Positions 49,210 through 58,390 are shown, counted from the first letter of the stretch. The stretch: 64,000 bases of DNA from Methylobacterium longum (GCF_022179385.1 NZ_BPQS01000002.1:248001-312000), one strand, 5' to 3'. A program made the numbers and translations. The notes: a model not told the origin generated them from the letters alone.

Positions 49210-49592
49210 CTCCGAAGCCGCCCTCCACACCGGGCGCACCACTTTAAGATAGGAGGAATCGGCCACGTCGGCTCGGCGTCGAGCCGGGCGCTGCCGGCCG
49301 GTCGCGGCTGGGACGGACGCGGCAGATCAATTGTGGACAATTATTCTTGCCACGCCCGACCGATTTGGGAAAGCGTGATTTTCACGCAGTGCAACATGCG
49401 CCGGAATCGCATCGTCACGCACCAGATGCAGGCTCGGATGCAGCCGCGGCCCGCTTGACGGCGGGGAAAGGTCCGATGTCTCTCGACATCGAAGGTCGAA
49501 CGCTCCGGGCGGATCGCTGCCGCAGGATGGTTCGATGCAACCGGACGTACCTCCCCCCGTCGTTGGACGAGGCGGGACACGACGAGGAGAAC
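49210..49592. promoter_or_regulatory. Divergent region between selB and the CYTH-CHAD gene, with two inverted repeats
   Basis: 383 bp without a gene. Two compact inverted repeats stand out: AATTG-TGGA-CAATT (49329-49342) and GCGTGA-TTT-TCACGC (49373-49387). Both lie in a less GC-rich patch and look like dimeric regulator sites or, for the second, a small hairpin. Upstream GTG/ATG codons at 49347 and 49476 would extend the CYTH gene but lack conserved residues. Confidence 0.5.
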
Positions 49593-51110
49593 ATGAGCGA
49601 CATCGATAGTCACGCCGGCTCGGAGCCCCGCGAGATCGAGCTGAAGCTCGATTGCTCGGGTCCGGACCTGACGGTGCTCGCGTCCCATCCGCGGCTGCAG
49701 GGCAGCGCTTTTCCCGAGCCGGACCTTCTCGTAACCACCTACTACGACACGCCCGGCCGCGACCTGAGAGCTGCGGGCCTGACGCTGCGGGTCCGCGCGA
49801 AGGCCGGCCGCCACATCCAGACCGTGAAGGCCGGTGTCGGGGATGTGGGGCTGTTCGACCGGGCCGAGTGGGAGACCGAGATTGGCGGCGAGACGCCTGA
49901 AGCGTCCGCCTGGGCCGGCACGGCGGCGGAGCCTGTCCTGCGCGACGCCGAGGCGGCGCCGGAGCGCCTGTTCTCCACGATCGTGATGCGCCGGGAGGTT
50001 CCGCTGGAGCAGGGCGCATCGCGCATCCTGGTCACCCTGGACGAGGGCCGCGTCGAGAGCCCAGTGGGCGATGCGCCGCTCTGCGGAATCGAGCTGGAGC
50101 TGCAGACGGGCGACCCGGCCGACCTGTTCCTGGTGGCGCAATCGCTGGCCGAGACCGTCCCCCTGCGCCTGAGCGTCAACGCCAAGAGTGCCGTCGGCTT
50201 CGCGCTGGTCGACGGCTCCGGCCCGGCTGTGGTGAAGGCCGAGCCCTTGGACCTGCCCGAGGAGGCCAGCGCCGGCGAGGTCTTTCGCCGGGTGGCGCTG
50301 GCCTGCCTCCGCCACATGCGCCTGAACGAAACGGCGTTCCTCGACGGCGGGCGGCCGCCGGAGGCCCTGCACCAGATCCGGGTGGCGCTGCGCCGGCTGC
50401 GTTCCGCGCTCTCGCTGTTCGCACCGATGCTTGAGGGCGATCAACGCGCCGATGGCTTCAACGACGAGATCAAGCGCGTCACGGAACCCTTCGGTCACGC
50501 TCGGAACCTCGACGTGTTCCTGGGCCAGACCCTGCCGTCCTTGGCCAAGGAGCGCCCGGATGAGCCCGGTCTCGACGGCCTGCGGGAGCGGGCCGAGGCG
50601 GAGCGCGAGCGCGCCTACGACGCGGTCTTGGCGACGCTGGAAAGCCCGCAGTGGCGCGGCCTGATCATCGACTTCGCCGGCTGGATCGAGGTCGGTGCCT
50701 GGAGAGCACAACCGGCCGCCGCCGAGGACGGGCGCGCCTTCGCGGCCCGCGTGCTTGACCGGGCACGGCTGCGGCTGAAGAAGCGCGGCCGCGGCCTCAA
50801 GCGCCTCGACGCCCATACCCGACACCGGGCCCGGATCGCCGCTAAGAAGCTTCGCTACGGCGCGGAGTTCTTCTCGGGCCTGTACCGGAAGAAGAAGGCG
50901 CGGCGGCGTCAGGACAAATTCGGCGCTGCCCTGTCGGATCTGCAGGACCATCTCGGCAGCCTCAACGACCTTGAGACGGCCCGGGCGATGACCGAGAGCC
51001 TCTCGGGTCCGCCGATGCCCGGCGTCGAAGATCCCGGCGTACAGGACCTGCTGACGGCCGCCGCCGAGGCCCGGGCCGAGCTTCTCGACGTCAAGCCATT
51101 CTGGCGCTGA
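49593..51110 (+). CDS. CYTH-CHAD protein, putative inorganic triphosphatase
   Basis: A 505-aa protein with an N-terminal CYTH domain (REIELKLDC gives the ExExK signature; TTYYDTPGRDLRAAGLTLRVR follows) and a C-terminal histidine-rich CHAD helical domain (about residues 230-505: LHQIRVALRRLRSALSLF, HARNLDVFL, RHRARIAAKKLRYGAEFF). Such proteins hydrolyse triphosphate and bind polyphosphate. ATG 49593 follows GAGGAG, the best ribosome site in the region. Followed by a YbdK-type ligase gene 89 bp away. Confidence 0.92.
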   Translation: MSDIDSHAGSEPREIELKLDCSGPDLTVLASHPRLQGSAFPEPDLLVTTYYDTPGRDLRAAGLTLRVRAKAGRHIQTVKAGVGDVGLFDRAEWETEIGGETPEASAWAGTAAEPVLRDAEAAPERLFSTIVMRREVPLEQGASRILVTLDEGRVESPVGDAPLCGIELELQTGDPADLFLVAQSLAETVPLRLSVNAKSAVGFALVDGSGPAVVKAEPLDLPEEASAGEVFRRVALACLRHMRLNETAFLDGGRPPEALHQIRVALRRLRSALSLFAPMLEGDQRADGFNDEIKRVTEPFGHARNLDVFLGQTLPSLAKERPDEPGLDGLRERAEAERERAYDAVLATLESPQWRGLIIDFAGWIEVGAWRAQPAAAEDGRAFAARVLDRARLRLKKRGRGLKRLDAHTRHRARIAAKKLRYGAEFFSGLYRKKKARRRQDKFGAALSDLQDHLGSLNDLETARAMTESLSGPPMPGVEDPGVQDLLTAAAEARAELLDVKPFWR

Positions 51111-51199
51111 CGCTTTTTGCGCCACCGCCCCTTCGGAACCCGACTGGGGCGGCGGCGTTCGCCGGGAGATCCGCGTGATCGGTCGGACAGGGAGCGCGG

Positions 51200-52366
51200 A
51201 TGGCCCACGCCTACAGGTTCGGGATCGAGGAGGAGTTCTTCCTCGCCGACGCCCGGTCCCGGGGGACGCCCCGCGCCCGGCTCCGCGCCTTCCACGCGGC
51301 CGTGAAGGCCCGCGTTGACGAGGCCGAACGGGAGCAGCTGCAATGCCAGGTTGAGATAGCCTCGCCGCCGACCGACGACGTCGCTGCCGCACGGGCGCAT
51401 CTCGCGCATCTGCGCTGCATCCTGGCCGAAATCGGGGCCGAACGCGGAATCCTGATCTTCGCATCCGGCACGCATCCGACCGCCCGGTGGCGCGATCAGC
51501 GCCCCACCGACAAGGCGCGCTACCACGGCATCATGGCCGACCTCCGGATGCTCGGCCGACGCAACCTCGTCTGCGGCCTCCACGTGCACGTGGAAGTGCC
51601 CGATTCCGAAGCCCGGATCGGACTGATGGGCCGGCTGCTGCCGTTCCTGCCGATCCTGCTCGCCCTGTCGACCTCCTCGCCCTTCTGGCAGGGCCAGCAG
51701 ACCGGGATGGCCGGGTACCGGATGCGCGCCTACGCCGAACTGCCCCGGACCGGCGTTCCGGAGCTGTTCGCCGACGCGGCCGACTACGCCCGCTACGTCG
51801 ACGTGATGACCAAAGCGGGTGCCATCACGGATGCCAGCTATCTTTGGTGGCATCTGCGCGCCTCCGTGAAATATCCGACCCTCGAATTGCGGGTTGCCGA
51901 CAGCTGCACGCGCCTCGACGACGCGGTCTGCATCGCCGCCTTGTTCCGATGCCTCGTGCGCCGGGTCGTCCGGGATCGCGGGCTCAACAGCGGGATGACG
52001 GCGGCGTCCCGAGGCTTCGTGATGGAGAACCTGTGGCGGGCCGAGCGCGACGGCATCAGGGCGACGCTCATCGATGAGGCGCGCGCCTGCGCGGTGCCGA
52101 TGGCCGAAGGTCTTGAGGATCTGCTCGCCACCATCGCGGAGGATGCCGAGGCGCTGAACTGTGCCGAGACGTGCGCGCACGCGCGACGCAACGTCGCCGA
52201 TGGAACGAGCGCCGACCGGCAGATGGCAGCCTTCGCGGCCGCGCGCAGGTCCGGTGCCGGCGAGCGGGCCGCGCTGTCGACGGTGGTGGACCACTTGGCT
52301 GCGGAAACCGCCGCCGGTCCGAAGCTCGAGCCTGGGGGGCGCCCGAACGTCGGTCCGACGGCGTAG
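51200..52366 (+). CDS. YbdK-type carboxylate-amine ligase (GCS2 family)
   Basis: A 388-aa protein of the glutamate-cysteine ligase 2 family. FGIEEEFFLAD (metal/ATP site), QCQVEIASPPTDD, NLVCGLHVHVEV and SVKYPTLELRVADSCT are the conserved blocks. Weak gamma-glutamylcysteine ligase activity is known for some family members; the real substrate is uncertain. ATG 51200 follows GGGAG. It may be co-transcribed with the CYTH-CHAD gene. Confidence 0.9.
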   Translation: MAHAYRFGIEEEFFLADARSRGTPRARLRAFHAAVKARVDEAEREQLQCQVEIASPPTDDVAAARAHLAHLRCILAEIGAERGILIFASGTHPTARWRDQRPTDKARYHGIMADLRMLGRRNLVCGLHVHVEVPDSEARIGLMGRLLPFLPILLALSTSSPFWQGQQTGMAGYRMRAYAELPRTGVPELFADAADYARYVDVMTKAGAITDASYLWWHLRASVKYPTLELRVADSCTRLDDAVCIAALFRCLVRRVVRDRGLNSGMTAASRGFVMENLWRAERDGIRATLIDEARACAVPMAEGLEDLLATIAEDAEALNCAETCAHARRNVADGTSADRQMAAFAAARRSGAGERAALSTVVDHLAAETAAGPKLEPGGRPNVGPTA

Positions 52367-52439
52367 CGACGGAAACGGATCCGGCCGAGGGGGGAAAGCA
52401 GAGCCCGCATTCCGTCGGCCGTGCTGAGTGGCACGGTCG

Positions 52440-52469
52440 TCGGAAGCGTTCGCACGGCCACGTTTCCGA
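52440..52469. repeat. Inverted repeat after the YbdK gene
   Basis: TCGGAAGCGT (52440-52449) pairs with ACGTTTCCGA (52460-52469) with one G-T wobble and a ten-base loop. It lies between the YbdK and TerB-like genes in 291 bp that hold no gene and may end the YbdK transcript. Confidence 0.45.
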
Positions 52470-52657
52470 AGAATGTCTGATTGCAGCACCCGTATTCGTG
52501 ATGTTGTTCGACCGGTTGCGGATCGATCAGTGATCGCGGGGGCCGCGCGCCGGATCGCCCCCCGCTTGCGCCCGCCCCGTATGCGCCCGCCCCGCTTCCC
52601 TCGACGCGCCCGTCTGCTATCCCTCACGCATCCCACCGCCAGTCTCGATCCCTCGGC

Positions 52658-53119
52658 ATGAGCCTCCTGCGCGATCTCTTCGGCCATGTCGGCCGCACCG
52701 TGACGGCCTACGCGGGCGACAAGGCGCTCATGCTGGCGGCCGTCTCGGCCGCGTCCAACGTGATCGTGGCCGACGGCGAGGTCGCCGGCCAGGAATTCGA
52801 CGTGGCCCTGCAGGGGCTGCGCGCCGATCCGGTGCTGATGAAGGGCTACGATGCCCTGATGCTGGAGACGGAGCTGTACGCGGGCATCGCCCGCGCGCGC
52901 ACCCGCCTGGGCCGGGCCGAGAACCTGCGCCACGTTGCGGCGGTCGCGACGCGGCCGGCGCATCAGCGCGAGAACGTCTTCCTGATCGCCGCGGATGTCG
53001 CGGACCAGGACGGGATCAGCAACATCGAGGCCAGCGCGCTCGGCGCGATCGCCGCGGCGCTGGGGGTGGATGGCGTCGGGCTGCTGCGCGCCAATCCGAT
53101 CCGGCGCCTCCTGGAGTGA
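52658..53119 (+). CDS. TerB-like (tellurite resistance) family protein
   Basis: A 153-aa all-helical protein resembling the TerB/DjlA N-terminal fold: ALMLAAVSAASNVIVADGEVAGQEFDVALQGL and FLIAADVADQDGISNIEASALGAIAAALGV carry the paired acidic ADGEV/DQDGIS motifs thought to bind metal. No other ter genes are nearby, so a tellurite role is not implied. Short leader; start ATG 52658. Confidence 0.8.
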   Translation: MSLLRDLFGHVGRTVTAYAGDKALMLAAVSAASNVIVADGEVAGQEFDVALQGLRADPVLMKGYDALMLETELYAGIARARTRLGRAENLRHVAAVATRPAHQRENVFLIAADVADQDGISNIEASALGAIAAALGVDGVGLLRANPIRRLLE

Positions 53120-53261
53120 CGAACCGGGGACGGACCGGCGTCGCGAGCCCGTCGGCATCAACGTTGCTATCGGCGGTCTTACTGCCGACGGTGTTCTTCA
53201 ACCCGCGGTATCCAGCGACCGCCCAACCGTCCCACGGCGTCGCGCCGTCAAAGGAACCGGC

Positions 53262-54536
53262 ATGGCCGAGATGAACCTGAGCAAGACCCACAACCTGCGC
53301 TCCGACGGCTCGCGGCTGTGGTCCACCATCGTGGAGACCGCCGCCTTCGGTGGCACGCCCGCCGGTGGCATCAACCGGCTGACGCTCTCGCCCGAAGATG
53401 GGCACGTGCGCGACTGGTTCCGGGACGCCTGCGCGGCGGCGGGGCTCACGGTGACGGTCGACGCGCTCGGCACCCAATACGCCCTGCGGCCCGGCCGTGA
53501 CATGAGCCGCAAGCCGATCGCGTTCGGCTCGCACCTCGACACGCAGCCGACCGGGGGCAAGTTCGACGGTGTCCTCGGCGTGCTGGCCGGGCTGGAGGTG
53601 ATCCGCAGCCTGAACGACGCGGGCATCGAGACCGAAGCGCCACTTCTGGTCGTCAACTGGACCAACGAGGAAGGCTCGCGCTTCGCCCCCGCCATGATGG
53701 CGTCGGCCGCCTATGCCGGGGACTTCACCACCGACGATATTCTGGCCAAGCGCGATGCCGCCGGCATCACCGTGGCGGACGCCCTCGACGCGATCGGCTA
53801 CCGCGGCAGCGAGCCCGTGGGCGCGCAGGCTATCGGGGCCTTCGTCGAACTGCACATCGAGCAGGGACCGGTCTTGGAAGCCGAGGGCAAGACGATCGGC
53901 GTGGTCGAGGGCGGCCAGGGCATCATGTGGTTCGACGGCGTCATAACGGGCTTCGAGAGCCATGCCGGCACGACACCCATGCCGCGCCGCCGCGACGCGC
54001 TGCTGGCCCTGTCGGAATTCGCCCTGGCCGCCGAGACGATCGCCCTCGCGCACGCGCCCTCCGCGGTCGCCACGATCGGCGAAGCCGCGATCCTCGCGCC
54101 GTCACGCAACGTCGTGCCGGGGCGGGTCGCCTTCACCCTCGACGTGCGCGACCCGCGAGCCACCACCCTCGACGCTATGGAGTCGGCTCTCCGGGACGCC
54201 GCCGCCGACATTTCCGGCCGGCGCCGCCTGGAGATCGCGCTCACGCGGATCTGGCGCAAGGAACCGGTGCCGTTCGATCCCGCCATCGTGGCGGCGATCG
54301 ATGCGGCGGCCGAGAGCCTCGGGCACAGCCGGCGTCGGATCATCTCGGGTGCCGGCCACGATGCCTGCAATCTTGCCGCGAAGGTGCCGGCAGCCATGAT
54401 CTTCGTGCCCTGCAAGGACGGCATCAGCCACAACGAGTCGGAATCGGCCACGCAGGCCGACTGCGCAGCCGGCGCCGACGTGCTGCTGCAGACGGTCCTG
54501 CGCCTCGCCAACGCGCCCGCGCCGACCGAAGCGTAG
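53262..54536 (+). CDS. M20-family amidohydrolase (N-carbamoyl amino acid hydrolase/allantoate type)
   Basis: A 424-aa zinc hydrolase. GSHLDTQPTGGKFDG (first metal His/Asp), NWTNEEGSRFAPAM (bridging Glu), FVELHIEQGPVLE and SGAGHDACNLA cover the dinuclear metal site and dimer contacts of the hydantoinase/carbamoylase family. Candidates are N-carbamoyl-L-amino acids, ureidoglycine or allantoate; not decidable here. ATG 53262 follows AAAGGAACC. Followed by 321 bp without a gene. Confidence 0.9.
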   Translation: MAEMNLSKTHNLRSDGSRLWSTIVETAAFGGTPAGGINRLTLSPEDGHVRDWFRDACAAAGLTVTVDALGTQYALRPGRDMSRKPIAFGSHLDTQPTGGKFDGVLGVLAGLEVIRSLNDAGIETEAPLLVVNWTNEEGSRFAPAMMASAAYAGDFTTDDILAKRDAAGITVADALDAIGYRGSEPVGAQAIGAFVELHIEQGPVLEAEGKTIGVVEGGQGIMWFDGVITGFESHAGTTPMPRRRDALLALSEFALAAETIALAHAPSAVATIGEAAILAPSRNVVPGRVAFTLDVRDPRATTLDAMESALRDAAADISGRRRLEIALTRIWRKEPVPFDPAIVAAIDAAAESLGHSRRRIISGAGHDACNLAAKVPAAMIFVPCKDGISHNESESATQADCAAGADVLLQTVLRLANAPAPTEA

Positions 54537-54857
54537 CCGTCGCGGACGCGTCGGACTCGCGAGCCGGCTGAGGGAGGGACCGCAAGCCGTCTCCGTCGAG
54601 CGGAGCCGTATCTTTGGCGATGCGGCGCGCGCTTCGAGCCGCGCCGCCGTTACGGATGGTCTTCGGCAAGCCTCGAATCCGGCTCCGCTTTCCGGGCCGG
54701 GGCCTGGCGGTGCGGAACGGATCAGGTCACGGAACTTGCGCGACGCCCCCCCCCGCACGGAACGGATACGAATGCTGCCTCGTCGTGACGCCGGATCGCT
54801 TGCGGAACGCGTGGTCCGCGCATGGCCCCGGAGGTGTACGGCGCTACAAAATCCCTT
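54537..54857. promoter_or_regulatory. Upstream region of the lipid A locus, with possible EcfG promoter
   Basis: 321 bp without a gene; no acyl carrier protein is hidden here. GCGGCGCG/CGCGCCGC (54622-54647) forms a hairpin after the amidohydrolase. CGGAAC occurs four times (54713, 54730, 54758, 54803). One copy gives GGAAC-N17-CGTC at 54759-54784, one base off the GGAAC-N16/17-CGTT pattern of the general stress sigma factor EcfG known from Methylobacterium. Confidence 0.45.
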
Positions 54858-56153
54858 ATGGACCGCTCCATGAGCGCGCGATCCTATCGCGATGCCAAAG
54901 GCCGGCCCCTCGTGGTGGTGACCGGCCTCGGCATCGTTTCCTCCCTCGGGCAGGGACAGGCCGAGACCTGGGCGGCTATGATCGCGGGCCGCTCCGGCAT
55001 CCACGTCATCGATCGGTTCTCCACGGACGGACTGCGCACGCGCATTGCCGGGACGGTGGATTTCCTCGACACCGAGCCGACGATCGCGCCGCTCCTGTCG
55101 GAGCGCTTTGCCACCGTGGCCGCCGAGGAGGCCGTCGCGCAGGCCAGGATCGGCGCCGTCGGGGATTTCCCGGGCGCGCTGTTCATCGCGGTCCCCCCCG
55201 TCGAGATGGAATGGCCGCAGCGGCAGGCCCTGGCCGAGGCCGCGGGCGGCGACGGGCCGGTCGATTATGCCGGACTGCTCCGGGCGGCGGGGACGCGCCG
55301 GTTCGATTCGTGGCACGACCTCTTCATCTTCGGCACCGTCGCGGATCGGATCGCCGATCGCTTCGGCACCAAGGGCTCTCCGATCTCGCTCTCGACGGCC
55401 TGCTCGTCCGGGGCCACCGCGATCCAGCTGGGTGTCGAGGCGATCCGACGCGGAGAGACCGCGGCGGCGTTGTGCATCGGCACCGACGGATCGGTGAATC
55501 CGGAATCGCTGATCCGCTTCTCGCTGCTCTCGGCGCTCTCAACCCGCAACGACGACCCGGCGGCGGCGTCGAAGCCGTTCTCGAAGGACCGGGACGGCTT
55601 CGTCATGGGCGAGGGGGCAGCTGCCCTGGTCCTGGAAGATGCCGGCGCCGCCGCCGCCCGAGGGGCGACGATCCTCGGATACGTCCTCGGATGCGGCGAG
55701 AAGGGTGACGGCTTCCACCGCACCCGATCCAGCCCGGACGGGGCGCCGATCATCGCGGCGATCCGGTCGAGCCTGGAGGATGCGGGCCTCCAAGCCGGCG
55801 CCATCGATAGCGTCAACGCCCATGGCACCTCGACGCCGGAGAACGACAAGATGGAGGCCCTCGGCCTGGCCGCCGTGTTCGGCGACCGCACGACCGCCCT
55901 GCCGGTGACGTCCAACAAGTCCATGATCGGCCATACCCTGACAGCCGCCGGCGCCATCGAGGCGGCGGTGTCGCTGCTGACCATCCGTCACGGCCGCATC
56001 CCCCCGACCATCAACCATCGGGTGCCGGACCCGACGATCGCCCTCGACGTGGTGGAGACCGCCCGCGACCTTCCGGTGCGGACGGTCCTGTCGAACTCCT
56101 TCGGCTTCGGCGGCCAGAACACCTGCCTGGTCCTCGGCGCGGAGCCCGCGTGA
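54858..56153 (+). CDS. Beta-ketoacyl-ACP synthase of the very-long-chain fatty acid (XL) type
   Basis: A 431-aa KASII-like condensing enzyme. Catalytic Cys in STACSSGATAIQLG, the two histidines in VNAHGTSTPENDKMEALG and SNKSMIGHTLTAAGAIEA, and SNSFGFGGQNTCLV at the end. RGRPLVVVTG-like start, GIHVIDRFSTDGLRTRIAGTVDF and FHRTRSSPDG resemble the FabF1XL enzyme of rhizobial lipid A loci. ATG 54858 preferred; ATGs at 54822 and 54870 possible. Neighbours (alcohol dehydrogenase and LpxXL) support the XL role. Confidence 0.85.
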   Translation: MDRSMSARSYRDAKGRPLVVVTGLGIVSSLGQGQAETWAAMIAGRSGIHVIDRFSTDGLRTRIAGTVDFLDTEPTIAPLLSERFATVAAEEAVAQARIGAVGDFPGALFIAVPPVEMEWPQRQALAEAAGGDGPVDYAGLLRAAGTRRFDSWHDLFIFGTVADRIADRFGTKGSPISLSTACSSGATAIQLGVEAIRRGETAAALCIGTDGSVNPESLIRFSLLSALSTRNDDPAAASKPFSKDRDGFVMGEGAAALVLEDAGAAAARGATILGYVLGCGEKGDGFHRTRSSPDGAPIIAAIRSSLEDAGLQAGAIDSVNAHGTSTPENDKMEALGLAAVFGDRTTALPVTSNKSMIGHTLTAAGAIEAAVSLLTIRHGRIPPTINHRVPDPTIALDVVETARDLPVRTVLSNSFGFGGQNTCLVLGAEPA

Positions 56154-56917
56154 GCGCCGGTTCGTCGCCCCGCCGCATCCTCGTCACGGGGGGCGCCACC
56201 GGAATCGGTGCGGCGATCGTCCGCACCCTCGTGGCCGCCGGATACGATGTCGACTTCACCTACCGGGCGTCGGCCGAGGCCGCGCAGTCACTGCTGGTGG
56301 ACCTGCGCGCGGCGCATCCGGAGCGCACCCTCGCGGCCCATCCGATCGACCTCGCCGACAAGGTAGCCCTGGACGGGTTCTGCGAGGTCGCGGAGGCGGC
56401 TGGCTATTACGGCCTCATCCATAACGCGGGACAACCCTGCGACGCCCTGGCGGCCATGCTCGACCAAGAGCGGGCCGAGGCGGCCATGCAGGTCAACTTC
56501 TTCTCGCTGACCCGTCTCGCCAAGGCGCTGGTGCGCGAGATGGTCCGGACGCGCACCGGCCGGATCGTGGCGATCGGGTCGGTCGCGGCCCTGCGGGGCA
56601 ATGCCGGCAATGCCGCCTACGCGGCGACGAAGGGCGCGCTGATCGCCTATTGCCGGACGCTCGCGGTGGAATCGGCCAAGCGCGGCGTGACCGTCAACGT
56701 GATCGCGCCCGGCTTCGTCGACACCGCCATGATGGCGCGTTACGCCGGTCACCGGGACGGCATGGAGCGGCAGATTCCCGCCGGCCGGTTTGCCCGCCCC
56801 GAGGACGTCGCCGCGCTCACCGCCTTCCTGATGGGCGAGGGGGCCTCCTACATTACCGGAACCGTACTGCCCGTGGACGGCGGCCTGACCGCCATGATGG
56901 GCGTGCACCGGACCTGA
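56150..56917 (+). CDS. 3-oxoacyl-ACP reductase-like SDR (FabG type)
   Basis: A 255-aa short-chain dehydrogenase: cofactor loop VTGGATGIG, NAG in LIHNAGQPCD, catalytic GSVAALRG...AAYAATKGAL (Ser, Tyr, Lys) and PGFVDTAM. GTG 56150 overlaps the ketosynthase stop by four bases, so it is co-translated and probably performs the keto reduction for the same fatty acid. Rhizobial XL clusters do not usually carry their own FabG at this place. Confidence 0.88.
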   Translation: MSAGSSPRRILVTGGATGIGAAIVRTLVAAGYDVDFTYRASAEAAQSLLVDLRAAHPERTLAAHPIDLADKVALDGFCEVAEAAGYYGLIHNAGQPCDALAAMLDQERAEAAMQVNFFSLTRLAKALVREMVRTRTGRIVAIGSVAALRGNAGNAAYAATKGALIAYCRTLAVESAKRGVTVNVIAPGFVDTAMMARYAGHRDGMERQIPAGRFARPEDVAALTAFLMGEGASYITGTVLPVDGGLTAMMGVHRT

Positions 56918-56922
56918 CGGCG

Positions 56923-57234
56923 ATGCCCTCGAACCGGACGATCCCGCCGATGCGCGCCAGCCTCGCCCTTTCCGCCGTCTGCCTCGCGGCGCTCCTCGTC
57001 CCGGAGCAGGTCCGGGCCGAGCCGGAGCGCTACCGGATCTCGGGCCTGCCGCCCGGCGAGCCTTTGAGCATCCGCGCGGAACCTGACCCCGCGGCCGAGC
57101 AGATCGGTGAGATCCGCTCCCGGGCCCTGGTGTTCGGATGCACCAACGACACGCCGAGCCGCACGACCTGGTGCCGGGTCAAGGCCGGCCGGGTCCTGGG
57201 CTGGGCGCGGCGACGGTACCTCGCACCGGATTGA
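56923..57234 (+). CDS. Exported SH3-domain protein (103 aa)
   Basis: Signal peptide (MRASLALSAVCLAALLVPEQVRA from the in-frame ATG 56950, or a longer n-region from 56923) and one bacterial SH3 domain: RYRISGLPPGEPLSIRAEPDPAAEQIGEI... TTWCRVKAGRVLGWARRRYL. Bacterial SH3 domains often bind cell wall or peptides in the periplasm. It sits five bases after the reductase and 11 before the dehydrogenase, clearly inside the operon, but its role there is unknown. Confidence 0.82.
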   Translation: MPSNRTIPPMRASLALSAVCLAALLVPEQVRAEPERYRISGLPPGEPLSIRAEPDPAAEQIGEIRSRALVFGCTNDTPSRTTWCRVKAGRVLGWARRRYLAPD

Positions 57235-57245
57235 GTGGAGCATCG

Positions 57246-58268
57246 ATGCAAGCCCTCCAGCTGTTCGGCGACCGCGACCTGCGCCTCACGGAGATCGAGC
57301 CTCCGCCCGCACCCGGCCCCGGCGAGATCCGGATCCGCATCCGCGCCGTCGGCCTCAATTTCATCGACGTCTGGGGCTTCCGCGGCATGGCCTTCGCCAA
57401 GCGGAAGTTGCCCCTCATCGTGGGGGCGGAAGCCGCAGGCGTCGTCGAAACCTTGGGGGAAGGCGTTGCCGGCCTCGCCGTCGGTGATCCGGTCGTGCCT
57501 TACGGGGCGATGACCTGCGGTCGGTGCCGGGCCTGCCGCGAGGGTCGCGACAACCTCTGCGAGGACGTCTCGGGCGTAATGGGCTTTCACCTCGACGGCT
57601 TCGCCCGCGAACTCGTGACGCTGCCGGCGCGCCTCGTCGTCAGGGTGCCGGAGGGGGTCCACGCCACCGATGCGGCCTGCGCGGGCATCGCCTTCGGGAC
57701 CGTCCAGCACATGCTGTTCGACAATGCCCGCCTGGAGCCCGGCGAGAGCGTGCTGGTCCATGCCGGCGGCTCCGGGATCGGCACCGCGGCGATCCGCATG
57801 GCCAAGGCGATCGGCTGCACCGTCTACGCCACCGTCGGCGACGACGAGAAAGGCCGCAAGGCCGCCGAACTCGGCGCCGACCACGTCATCAACTACCGCA
57901 CCGAACGGTTCGAGGGCGAGGTGCGGCGGCTGACGAAGCGCAAGGGTGTCGACGTGGTCTTCGAGCATGTCGGCGCCGACACCTGGAACGGCTCCCTGCT
58001 GTGCCTCAAGCGCGGCGGTCGCCTCGTCACCTGCGGATCGACCTCCGGCGTCTCGGCGACCATGAACCTGATGCAGCTGTTCCAGCAGCAATACCGCATC
58101 ACCGGCTCCTTCGGTTGCTCCCTCGCCAATATCGGCCAATCCCTCGACAAGATGGCCGCCGGCATTCGGCCCGTGGTCGATACCGTCTACCCGCTGGCCG
58201 ATTTCGCAGAGGGACTGGAGCGCCTCGAGTCGCGCCGCGTCTTCGGCAAGATCCTGGTCAGCCTGTAG
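57246..58268 (+). CDS. Zinc-type alcohol dehydrogenase of the lipid A VLCFA locus
   Basis: A 340-aa MDR-family oxidoreductase. VDVWGFRGMAFAKRKLPLIVGAEAAGVV, the structural-zinc cysteines CGRCRACREGRDNLC, HMLFDNARLEPGESVLVHAGGSGIGTAAIRMAK (NAD(P) loop) and TKRKGVDVVFEHVGADTWNGSLL are very like the dehydrogenase of rhizobial acpXL-lpxXL clusters. Its step in making the hydroxylated very-long-chain acid is not defined. Operon continues to lpxXL after 122 bp with a hairpin. Confidence 0.88.
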   Translation: MQALQLFGDRDLRLTEIEPPPAPGPGEIRIRIRAVGLNFIDVWGFRGMAFAKRKLPLIVGAEAAGVVETLGEGVAGLAVGDPVVPYGAMTCGRCRACREGRDNLCEDVSGVMGFHLDGFARELVTLPARLVVRVPEGVHATDAACAGIAFGTVQHMLFDNARLEPGESVLVHAGGSGIGTAAIRMAKAIGCTVYATVGDDEKGRKAAELGADHVINYRTERFEGEVRRLTKRKGVDVVFEHVGADTWNGSLLCLKRGGRLVTCGSTSGVSATMNLMQLFQQQYRITGSFGCSLANIGQSLDKMAAGIRPVVDTVYPLADFAEGLERLESRRVFGKILVSL

Positions 58269-58298
58269 GCGGCCGGCGCTTCGGACGGGACCCGTTTT

Positions 58299-58319
58299 GC
58301 GGCGCACATTTCGCGCCGC
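58299..58319. repeat. Hairpin between the dehydrogenase and lpxXL genes
   Basis: GCGGCGC (58299-58305) and GCGCCGC (58313-58319) pair perfectly with a seven-base loop; GTTT and AAAC further out could extend it. No T-run follows, so it may modulate rather than stop transcription within the operon. Confidence 0.45.
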
Positions 58320-58390
58320 GGGAAACATGGCTTAAGCTTCGCCTTGCGGGTGCATCGGGGGGGCCGCCCGTACTGACCCGGGAAACGATT

